Source: Omphiscola glabra (lineage: Eukaryota; Mollusca; Gastropoda; Lymnaeidae). From it: 64,000 nt of DNA. The translations under genes were made by a program, and so were the position numbers. The stretch lies in the NCBI GenBank assembly GCA_964017045.1, contig OZ024809.1:2418001-2482000 (forward strand), written 5' to 3'. Under the pieces are notes generated by a model. That model was not told the origin of the DNA. It ran no database searches and saw nothing but the letters and a program-made list of their open reading frames with translations. Positions 42,994 through 52,312 of the stretch are shown here, piece by piece; position 1 is the stretch's first letter; every line of letters begins with the position of its first letter.

Positions 42994-43029
42994 CTGGTTT
43001 CTTGGACAGCAACTTGTTCGGCGAAATGT

Positions 43030-43290
43030 GGAATTAATAGACAGTATACCTATCTTATTATGTAGACAGAATACTTTTCTTATTATGGATAGTATACGTT
43101 TCTTATTAAGGATAGTATACGTTTCTTATTATGTGGACAGTATACGTTTCTTATTATATGGACAGTATATGTTTCTTATTATGTGGACAGTATACGTTTC
43201 TTATTATGTGGACAGTATACGTTTCTTATTATGTGGACAGTATACATTTCTTATTATGTGGACAGTATACGTTTCTTTTTATGTGGATGA
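43030..43290. repeat. 25-bp minisatellite
   Basis: About ten copies of acagtatacgtttcttatta tgtgg, abutting the candidate cysteine-rich exon. Confidence 0.92.
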
Positions 43291-43504
43291 CACGCAGCTA
43301 TACAAGCATACCCATCCCTCTCTTGTCGATTCCGCTTTCCAGATTTTGCGGGAGAGCATTGGTGATGTCAAGTGATGGATGCCACTCAGCAAGTTGAAGC
43401 TTAATGATGACAAAACGGAAGCACTCCTCATTCACAATCACAAATCATCCTCTAACTCAGCTCTCCCCAAATCATTTCAAGTAGTAAGGCAAAAAAACGT
43501 GATC

Positions 43505-44045
43505 ACGTCACACCACTACATCATTCACTTCATTGGCTCCCTGTACAAGCACGGATTGACTATAAACTCTCTGTTCTCTGACACAAATTTTTTTCGAATT
43601 CCTGCCCTTCCTATCTAAACGAACTTCTCTCTGTCTACTCACCCCTTCGACAGCTTCGCTCCTCCGCAGACGCGTGTATTCTTTCTGTCCCCAAGACTCA
43701 CACAAAAACATACGGTGAACGATCTTTCTCTTTCTGTGCCCTCAAACAATGGAATTCTCTTACACTTCACATCCGCAATATAACAACCATAACATCCTTC
43801 AAAACTGCACTCAAAACACATCTCTTTAAACTCTACTATCCTGACTGATTCCCCCTGCTGACCGATAGACGATACTGCTGGCTGACGTCCATGGCTTGAC
43901 ATTTGAAAAGGTATGGAATGGTTGGAGCGAATACAAATTCGTTTTGTTTTATTTAATGTATGTTTGCTAATTTTTAAGTTCATGATTATGTTTGTTAAAT
44001 TGTATTTACAGCGTGGTGAGCCCAGCCCTAGGCTGGGATACCACA
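43505..44045 (+). mobile_element. Non-LTR retrotransposon 3' tail (family B, copy 5)
   Basis: Carries the full tail: tcacttcattggctccctg to KTHLFKLYYPD, UTR catggcttgacattt, and terminal ccagccctaggctgggatac followed by an (AAT)n tract, which marks the likely 3' end of the family. Confidence 0.85.
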
Positions 44046-44224
44046 CTATACAAAACTACCAATAATAATAATATTAATAACAATAATAATATCAGGCTCA
44101 TCCTGTAAAGAATGAAATATATATGTGTAGAAATGAAATAGTTTTTAAAATGGTTACGTATTTAAGAATGACCAGACGACTGGCATCCAACCAGAAATCA
44201 AATTTTCACCCGAGCCAACTGAAC

Positions 44225-44518
44225 TCCATTGGGTTGACGCCAGTGGGTTGACGCCAGTGGGTTGACGCCAGTGGGTTGACGAGAGTGGGTTGACGAGAGT
44301 GGGTTGACGAGAGTGGGTTGACGAGAGTGGGTTGACGAGAGTGGGTTGACGAGAGTGAGTTGACGTTAGTGGGTTGACGCCAATGGGTTGACGCCAGTGG
44401 GTTGACGCCAGTGGGTTGACGAGAGTGGGTTGACGAGAGTGAGTTGACGTTAGTGGGTTGACGCCAGTGGGTTGACGCCAGTGGATTGACGCCAGTGGGT
44501 TGACGAGAGTGGGTTGCA
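44225..44518. repeat. 15-bp minisatellite
   Basis: About 19 copies of gtgggttgacgccag or gtgggttgacgagag; the two unit types occur in blocks. Confidence 0.93.
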
Positions 44519-44633
44519 GCTTTTAAGCGTTGTTAATATATTCGTAACATTAAAGCCAATTAACAAAAAATTATTTTGTTAGTAACACATTTTAAATGAC
44601 ATTGAAAATATTCAAATTCTATGACTTTACTGT

Positions 44634-45231
44634 TCCGGAGACTTGATAACATCGCATAGGAGATGGCGTCGGTGGGCCGTCGAGCGCGAGCTCTTAATGC
44701 CCCCCGGCGCCCCCCCACACAAGCCAGCACACTGAAGGTCTCCCCGACGCCAGCCCGTGCGGAAGGGCGCCGGGAAATCCCACTATGCCTAGGGGAAGCC
44801 CGGTCGACCGATGACGCTGCGTTTAAAGCGTCCGCAGTCCACTCTCCGAGGGTCAGGACGGGTTTGTTTCCACTACTGAGGGGAGGTGTTGCGTTACCAC
44901 CTCCCACCGCCCAAGGAGTCTTTCGGTCGGGACGAGTAGTGGCGGGACGAAACGGTTGCCTAGGAGCGGCTTTCTCACGGCCGCGTAGCTAAAATCCTCG
45001 GCATGGGTTTTGGGTGCCACCCAAGCCTCATATCCATCAACGGCAACAAGTAATCATGTTAGTCGCTACTCCTGTTGCGTTGGGAGTCATGCGTTTGGCC
45101 GGGGTTTTTGGCTTCGGGTGAACAAGTCCACCCTACTAGTCTGCCACGCCACGAAGAGGCAAACCTCATGTGGACGCCCCCAAGTCTCCTCGGGGACGCT
45201 GCCGCTTACGCAGCACAGTCCGGAGACTTGA
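44634..45231 (+). mobile_element. GC-rich insertion flanked by 13-bp direct repeats (unidentified element)
   Basis: A CpG-rich ~570-base block in AT-rich DNA is bounded by identical tccggagacttga at 44634-44646 and 45219-45231, the size of a retroposon target duplication. Inside are phrases typical of LINE/SINE 5' regions (gccgcgtagctaaaatcctc, ggcatgggttttgggtgcca), but I cannot name the family. Strand is a guess. It could be part of a larger composite element extending to ~45560. Confidence 0.5.
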
Positions 45232-45330
45232 AGAAAGCTTGAAGCTGCACCCTTGAAATACTGGGCTTCCTGGCAGTATTGGTTTTAACGGTGTCACGAA
45301 AGGGCTGTAGAGTGGGGTAACTCTCTAGGG

Positions 45331-45487
45331 CAGCGGTTTTCAACCTGTATGTCGCGACCCCTTTAGTAGTCGACCGAACCTTACACAGGGGTCGTCTAAG
45401 ACCATAGATAAACACATATTTATGAAGTAGCAACGAAGTTAATTTTATGGTTGAGGGTCACTGCATTATTTAGGTTGAGAACAACTG
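45331..45487 (+). mobile_element. SPIN-like non-autonomous hAT element (copy 2)
   Basis: Begins CAGCGGTTTTCAACCTGTAT GTCGCGACCCC, with GGGGTCGTCTAAGACCAT and GAAGTAGCAACGAAGTT, and ends GGTTGAGAACAACTG. A perfect 8-bp target duplication ctctaggg flanks it (45323-45330, 45488-45495). Internally deleted relative to copy 1 near the 3' part. Confidence 0.88.
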
Positions 45488-45855
45488 CTCTAGGGGCCGT
45501 ATGAACGAGGTGCGGCCTATGTTAAACGGGCACCTACACATATAACGTCTGCGTTTCTAGACTCACGTCTGTGTTTCTAGACTCACCCTCGTCTTCCAGA
45601 CCCACCCTCGTCTTCTATAATGTGGGAAAGGTGTTCGATATGTAATTCTAACGGAGCCCGGCCTTCCGTTCAGTTCTTTGAATAGCAACTTTGGTTCAGA
45701 CAGTTTTAGTGGACAAAACGACAAGCAAACAAATAAAGAACATACGGGCTAAATGGAATCAGCGGCGCCAGAGAAAAAGATTCGTTCGACGTTGCAACTC
45801 CTGCCAGCGCTGTTGCTGATTGCAGGCTTGGCACGACAGTAAGGTCTCCCTTAAC

Positions 45856-45918
45856 CTGCTCCTCCGTCAGTATTTCGACGGTCCTGGCTCTCAGCTGCTT
45901 CGCGTATTCCGTTAGCGC
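45856..45918 (-). CDS. Candidate 21-codon exon
   Basis: Good acceptor (CTTTATGTTTTAG), open frame ALTEYAKQLRARTVEILTEE then Q, donor GTTAAG. Phase 0 at both ends, so it would fit between exons 52179-52312 and 42875-42993. The frame also continues past the donor for ~40 codons. No family recognised. Confidence 0.28.
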
Positions 45919-45964
45919 CTAAAACATAAAGACTGTGCTATTCTAGGGCAGTTAAGTGGCTCCA

Positions 45965-46675
45965 GGTCTGAGCGGGAGTGTGGGGTGTGGGCGGGAATGT
46001 GGGGTGTGGGTGGGAGTGTGGGGTGTGGGCGGGAATGTGGGGTGTGGGCGTGAGTGTGGCGTGTGGGCGGGAGTGTGGGCGGGAGTGTGGGCGGGAGTGT
46101 GGGGTGTGGGTGGGTGTGTGGGGTGTGGGCGGAAATGTGGGGTGTGGGCGGAAATGTGGGGTGTGGGCGGGAATGTGGGGTGTGGGCGGGAATGTGGGGT
46201 GTGGGCGGGAGTGTGGGGTGTGGCTGGAAGTGTGGGGTGTGGGTGGGTGTGTGGGGTGTGTGTGGGGGTGTGGGGTGTGGGTGGGAGTGTGGGGTGTGGG
46301 TGGGAGTGTGGGGTGTGGGTGGGAGTGTGGGGTGTGGGTGGGAGTGTGGGGTGTGGGTGGGAGTGTGAGTGGGTGTGTGGGGTGTGGGTGGGTGTGTGGG
46401 GTGTGGGGTGTGGGTGGGTGTGGGCGGGAATGTGGGGTGTGGGCAGGAGTGTGGGGTGTGGGCGGGAGTGTGGGGTGTGGGTGGGTGTGTGGGTGTGTGT
46501 GTGGGTGGGTGTATGGGTGTGTGGGGTGTGGGTGGGTGTGTGGGGTGTGGGTGGTGTGGGGTGTTGTGGGGTGTGGGGTGAGGGTGGGAGTGTGGGGTGT
46601 GGGTGGGAGTGTGGGGTGTGGGTGGGAGTGTGGGGTGTGGGTGGGAGTGTGGGGTGTGGGTGGGAGTGTGGGTGG
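45965..46675 (+). repeat. G-rich ~18-bp minisatellite
   Basis: About 38 copies of gggagtgtggggtgtggg(t/c) variants. All units carry several GGG runs on the plus strand, so the array has strong G-quadruplex potential. The long His/Pro/Thr frame on the minus strand is a shadow. Confidence 0.94.
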
Positions 46676-46679
46676 GTGA

Positions 46680-47022
46680 ATTTTGTTTTCACAAACTGAC
46701 TTTATTTTTATGGTACACATAATTAATGACAAACTATTTTGGAAAAATTCGATACATGTATGTAATACATTATGAAAGCCGTACTGAAGATATATAGGGA
46801 CCGAAAAAAAATAAACTGCTGAAATTGCGCCCCTAATCAAAGAAGAAGCTAGAGTATTTTTGGCACCCGAGGACGGGATTCGTTCTCGACGCCACGCCCC
46901 TGTCACGGTCATATCGTGTGTTTACCTTTTCTGCGTATGTTTGGGGAAAAAATTGGGGGGGGGGAAACCCAGGTGAGGAAGTGAGTGTCGTGAGTTTGGG
47001 AATATTGAAAGGGGTGAACGAA
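46680..47022. other. Spacer with possible SINE relic
   Basis: The segment cgggattcgttctcgacgcc at ~46872 resembles a tRNA B box plus flank. Nothing else recognised. Confidence 0.3.
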
Positions 47023-50000
47023 TGTTAACTATTTTGTTGATATCACGAGTGCATGGTCTGTGAGGGTATAAGAGGGAGGGCATGGTCAGTGAGGGTATAA
47101 GAGGGAGGGCATGGTCTGTGAGGGTATAAGAGGGAGGGCATGGTCTGTGAGGGTGTAAGAGAGAGGGCATGGTCTGTGAGGGTATAAGAGGGAGGGCATG
47201 GTCTGTGAGGGTATAAGAGGGAGGGCATGGTCAGTGAGGGTATAAGAGGGAGGGCATGGTCAGTGAGGGTATAAGAGGGAGGGCATGGTCAGTGAGGGTA
47301 TAAGAGGGAGGGCATGGTCTGTGAGGGTATAAGAGGGAGGGCATGGTCAGTGAGGGTATAAGAAGGAGGGCATGGTCTGTGAGGGTATAAGAGGGAGGGC
47401 ATGGTCTGTGAGGGTGTAAGAGAGAGGGCATGGTCTGTGAGGGTATAAGAGGGAGGGCATGGTCTGTGAGGGTATAAGAGGGAGGGCATGGTCTGTGAGG
47501 GTATAAGAGGGAGGGCATGGTCTGTGAGGGTATAAGAGGGAGGGCATGGTCTGTGAGGGTATAAGAGGGAGGGCATGGTCTGTGAGGGTATAAGAGGGAG
47601 GGCATGGTCTGTGAGGGTATAAGAGGGAGGGCATGGTCTGTGAGGGTATAAGAGGGAGGGCATGGTCTGTGAGGGTATAAGAGGGAGGGCATGGTCTGTG
47701 AGGGTATAAGAGGGAGGGCATGGTCTGTGAGGGTATAAGAGGGAGGGCATGGTCTGTGAGGGTATAAGAGGGAGGGCATGGTCTGTGAGGGTATAAGAGG
47801 GAGGGCATGGTCTGTGAGGGGATAAGAGGGAGGGCATGGTCTGTGAGGGGATAAGAGGGAGGGCATGGTCTGTGAGGGTATAAGAGGGAGGGCATGGTCT
47901 GTGAGGGTATAAGAGGGAGGGCATGGTCTGTGAGGGTATAAGAGGGAGGGCATGGTCTGTGAGGGTATAAGAGGGAGGGCATGGTCTGTGAGGGTATAAG
48001 AGGGAGGGCATGGTCTGTGAGGGTATAAGAGGGAGGGCATGGTCTGTGAGGGTATAAGAGGGAGGGCATGGTCTGTGAGGGTATAAGAGGGAGGGCATGG
48101 TCTGTGAGGGTATAAGAGGGAGGGCATGGTCTGTGAGGGTATAAGAGGGAGGGCATGGTCTGTGAGGGTATAAGAGGGAGGGCATGGTCTGTGAGGGTAT
48201 AAGAGGGAGGGCATGGTCTGTGAGGGTATAAGAGGGAGGGCATGGTCTGTGAGGGTATAAGAGGGAGGGCATGGTCTGTGAGGGTATAAGAGGGAGGGCA
48301 TGGTCTGTGAGGGTATAAGAGGGAGGGCATGGTCTGTGAGGGTATAAGAGGGAGGGCATGGTCTGTGAGGGTATAAGAGGGAGGGCATGGTCTGTGAGGG
48401 TATAAGAGGGAGGGCATGGTCTGTGAGGGGATAAGAGGGAGGGCATGGTCTGTGAGGGGATAAGAGGGAGGGCATGGTCTGTGAGGGTATAAGAGGGAGG
48501 GCATGGTCTGTGAGGGTATAAGAGGGAGGGCATGGTCTGTGAGGGGATAAGAGGGAGGGCATGGTCTGTGAGGGGATAAGAGGGAGGGCATGGTCTGTGA
48601 GGGTATAAGAGGGAGGGCATGGTCTGTGAGGGGATAAGAGGGAGGGCATGGTCTGTGAGGGTATAAGAGGGAGGGCATGGTCTGTGAGGGTATAAGAGGG
48701 AGGGCATGGTCTGTGAGGGTATAAGAGGGAGGGCATGGTCTGTGAGGGGATAAGAGGGAGGGCATGGTCTGTGAGGGGATAAGAGGGAGGGCATGGTCTG
48801 TGAGGGTATAAGAGGGAGGGCATGGTCTGTGAGGGTATAAGAGGGAGGGCATGGTCTGTGAGGGGATAAGAGGGAGGGCATGGTCTGTGAGGGGATAAGA
48901 GGGAGGGCATGGTCTGTGAGGGTATAAGAGGGAGGGCATGGTCTGTGAGGGTATAAGAGGGAGGGCATGGTCTGTGAGGGGATAAGAGGGAGGGCATGGT
49001 CTGTGAGGGGATAAGAGGGAGGGCATGGTCTGTGAGGGTATAAGAGGGAGGGCATGGTCTGTGAGGGTATAAGAGGGAGGGCATGGTCTGTGAGGGGATA
49101 AGAGGGAGGGCATGGTCTGTGAGGGTATAAGAGGGAGGGCATGGTCTGTGAGGGTATAAGAGGGAGGGCATGGTCTGTGAGGGGATAAGAGGGAGGGCAT
49201 GGTCTGTGAGGGTATAAGAGGGAGGGCATGGTCTGTGAGGGTATAAGAGGGAGGGCATGGTCTGTGAGGGTATAAGAGGGAGGGCATGGTCTGTGAGGGG
49301 ATAAGAGGGAGGGCATGGTCTGTGAGGGTATAAGAGGGAGGGCATGGTCTGTGAGGGTATAAGAGGGAGGGCATGGTCTGTGAGGGTATAAGAGGGAGGG
49401 CATGGTCTGTGAGGGGATAAGAGGGAGGGCATGGTCTGTGAGGGGATAAGAGGGAGGGCATGGTCTGTGAGGGGATAAGAGGGAGGGCATGGTCTGTGAG
49501 GGTATAAGAGGGAGGGCATGATCTGTGAGGGGATAAGAGGGAGGGCATGGTCTGTGAGGGTATAAGAGGGAGGGCATGGTCTGTGAGGGTATAAGAGGGA
49601 GGGCATGGTCTGTGAGGGTATAAGAGGGAGGGCATGGTCAGTGAGGGTATAAGAAGGAGGGCATGGTCTGTGAGGGTATAAGAGGGAGGGCATGGTCTGT
49701 GAGGGTATAAGAGGGAGGGCATGGTCTGTGAGGGTATAAGAGGGAGGGCATGGTCTGTGAGGGGATAAGAGGGAGGGCATGGTCTGTGAGGGGATAAGAG
49801 GGAGGGCATGGTCTGTGAGGGTATAAGAGGGAGGGCATGGTCTGTGAGGGTATAAGAGGGAGGGCATGGTCTGTGAGGGGATAAGAGGGAGGGCATGGTC
49901 TGTGAGGGGATAAGAGGGAGGGCATGGTCTGTGAGGGTATAAGAGGGAGGGCATGGTCTGTGAGGGTATAAGAGGGAGGGCATGGTCTGTGAGGGTATAA

Positions 50001-50658
50001 GAGGGAGGGCATGGTCTGTGAGGGTATAAGAGGGAGGGCATGGTCTGTGAGGGGATAAGAGGGAGGGCATGGTCTGTGAGGGGATAAGAGGGAGGGCATG
50101 GTCTGTGAGGGGATAAGAGGGAGGGCATGGTCTGTGAGGGTATAAGAGGGAGGGCATGGTCTGTGAGGGGATAAGAGGGAGGGCATGGTCTGTGAGGGTA
50201 TAAGAGGGAGGGCATGGTCTGTGAGGGTATAAGAGGGAGGGCATGGTCTGTGAGGGTATAAGAGGGAGGGCATGGTCTGTGAGGGTATAAGAGGGAGGGC
50301 ATGGTCTGTGAGGGTATAAGAGGGAGGGCATGGTCTGTGAGGGTATAAGAGGGAGGGCATGGTCTGTGAGGGTATAAGAGGGAGGGCATGGTCTGTGAGG
50401 GTATAAGAGGGAGGGCATGGTCTGTGAGGGGATAAGAGAGAGAGATTATTATTGAGTTGTTTTGTTTTCGACCTGAGTGTGTTTTGAGTGGGATTTAGTA
50501 TAAGTTTATAATTCTTTTTGTGTATTCATTGGATTTGTTAGTCACTTTTCATGACTATTCAGTAGATGGTATTTTGTTTGAACACTTATATTTTCAACAA
50601 GGAATAAAGCCTATTTGATGACTCTTAGACGACGTTGCGTGTTTTTTCCATTTTAACA
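47023..50658 (+). mobile_element. Possible LTR containing an expanded minisatellite
   Basis: The segment begins TGTTAACT and ends TTTTAACA, matching short inverted LTR ends (TGTTAA...TTAACA). Its unique 3' part (50440-50658) has AATAAA at 50603 about 50 bases before the end, as in a U3-R-U5 layout. No matching target duplication and no clear primer-binding site were found, so this is a hypothesis. Confidence 0.35.
47053..50440. repeat. 29-bp minisatellite, ~117 copies
   Basis: Unit catggtctgtgagggtataa gagggaggg. Two main variants (gggtataag, ggggataag) alternate in mosaic order. tcagtgag variants cluster at the left end and once near 49640. Antisense frames of up to 1052 codons are open only because three 29-bp units make 87 bases without a stop. 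Confidence 0.97.
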
Positions 50659-51000
50659 ATCGGCTCTATAGGAGCCAGGAAAATTTACAAGTACCAGCTT
50701 TCCAGGAGCTGAAGAACCGGAGTCTTTTTAGACTCTGAAACTATTGTCTGTGGCTACAGAAGGGACCTAATCTCCTAGACAACGTACCTTTCGCCACGCC
50801 CCACACTTAAAAAAAAACAACAACTATGAACACCTTTAATTTATTCAATAAAAACACCAATTGCCCAGTTTGTTTCCTTCAATAGTCTAGCATCCGGATG
50901 CATAGTCCCTCTCTGCCCTCTCCTCTTAACTGCACCCCCTGTCCTATCAAACTTGAGAAAGCTTTTCTTTTTTTATTTATACCAACGCTTTATCATCAGA
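50659..51000. other. Cluster of three short hairpins and spacer
   Basis: Perfect 5-bp inverted repeats occur in close succession: GGCTC/GAGCC (50662-50676), CAGCT/AGCTG (50695-50711) and GAGTC/GACTC (50720-50735). They lie directly after the possible LTR end. Function unknown. Confidence 0.5.
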
Positions 51001-51003
51001 AGA

Positions 51004-51990
51004 GTATGCAGATTAATGTGACAGAGTAGGCAGATTAATGTGACAGAGTAGGCAGATTAATGTGACAGAGTAGGCAGATTAATGTGACAGAGTAGGCAGA
51101 TTAATGTGACAGAGTAGGCAGATTAATGTGACAGAGTATGCAGATTAATGTGACAAAGTAGGCAGATTAATGTGACAGAGTAGGCAGATTAATGTGACGG
51201 AGTATGCAGATTAATGTGACAGAGTAGGTAGATTAATGTGACAGAGTAGGCAGATTAATGTGACAGAGTATGCAGATTAATGTGACGGAGTATGCAGATT
51301 AATGTGACGGAGTATGCAGATTAATGTGACAGAGTAGGCAGATTAATGTGACAGAGTAGGCAGATTAATGTGACAGAGTATGCAGATTAATGTGACGGAG
51401 TATGCAGATTAATGTGACGGAGTATGCAGATTAATGTGACAGAGTAGGCAGATTAATGTGACGGAGTATGCAGATTAATTTGACGGAGTATGCAGATTAA
51501 TGTGACAGAGTAGGCAGATTAATGTGACAGAGTAGGCAGATTAATGTGACAGAGTAGGCAGATTAATGTGACAGAGTAGGCAGATTAATGTGACAGAGTA
51601 GGCAGATTAATGTGACAGAGTAGGCAGATTAATGTGACAGAGTAGGCAGATTAATGTGACAGAGTAGGCATATTAATTTGACAGAGTAGGCAGTTTAATG
51701 TGACAGAGTAGGCATATTAATTTGACAAAGTAGGCAGATTAATGTGAAAGCGTAAGCAGATAAATGGGACATACTAAGTAGCTTATGTGCCAGTGAAACA
51801 AGGTAATGTGACAGAGTAGGCAGATTAATTTGACAAAGTAGGCAGATTAATGTGAAAGCGTAAGCAGATAAATGGGACATACTAAGTAGCTTATGTGCCA
51901 GTTAAACAAGGTAATTTGACAGAGTAAGCAGCTTAAGTAACAGAGTAGGCAGATTAAGTGACATAGTAAGCAGCTAATGTGACCAACATT
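51004..51990. repeat. 22-bp minisatellite
   Basis: About 40 copies of tgacagagtaggcagattaa tg with blocks of cggagtatg variants. The right end carries a ~115-base higher-order duplication (gtaagcagataaatgggaca at 51750 and 51861). Confidence 0.94.
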
Positions 51991-52035
51991 TCTCCTTTTG
52001 ATGTAGTTTAGATTTCCTAGATTTGTTGAATTGCT

Positions 52036-52178
52036 ATTTTCTCTGTTCTTGCTTACACTTACCTATTGTCTCTGCGCTCGCTTACACTTATATATTGTCT
52101 CTACCCGTGCTTACACTTATCTATTGTCTCTACCCGCGCTTACACTTATCTATTGTCTCTGTTCTCGCTTACACTTAC
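52036..52178 (-). repeat. 27-bp array beside the secreted-protein exon 2 donor
   Basis: In minus sense the true site reads GTG/GTAAGTGTAAGCGAG. Four further units repeat (A/G)TAAGTGTAAGC. Three of the four have ATAAGT (donor destroyed); the most distal keeps GGTAAGTG. Confidence 0.8.
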
Positions 52179-52312
52179 CACAATTTTTGCACGAACCGTA
52201 GCTGGTACAACGTTGGCTCTGATGTTAAATTTGCTAAAGTAATCCAGATCTTTTGCTTCACCATATGTAAACACGATCTCACCATTACTAAGGCTGCCAT
52301 TTTCATAGCCGT
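52179..52312 (-). CDS. Secreted protein coding exon 2
   Basis: Acceptor GGTTATTTCAG, phase 1 entry, 44 full codons, ends KIV before donor GTAAGTG. The alternation of acidic and hydrophobic residues looks like a globular beta-rich region; one N-x-S sequon (NGS) is visible. Confidence 0.6.

Noticed and set aside
42982..43046. Thrombospondin type 1-like reading WTATCSAKCGINR on the plus strand
   Set aside because: Short, no Trp/Arg ladder or further cysteines, and a stop follows. The minus strand has a longer open cysteine-rich frame ending at a near-perfect donor.
45938..46912. His/Pro/Thr-rich 324-codon minus frame
   Set aside because: Antisense reading of a G-rich microsatellite-like array; other frames are equally open.
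47231..50418. Open frames of up to 1052 codons on the minus strand (MPSLLYPHRPCPP repeats)
   Set aside because: All three minus frames read the same 29-bp minisatellite with no stop; composition is purely repetitive.
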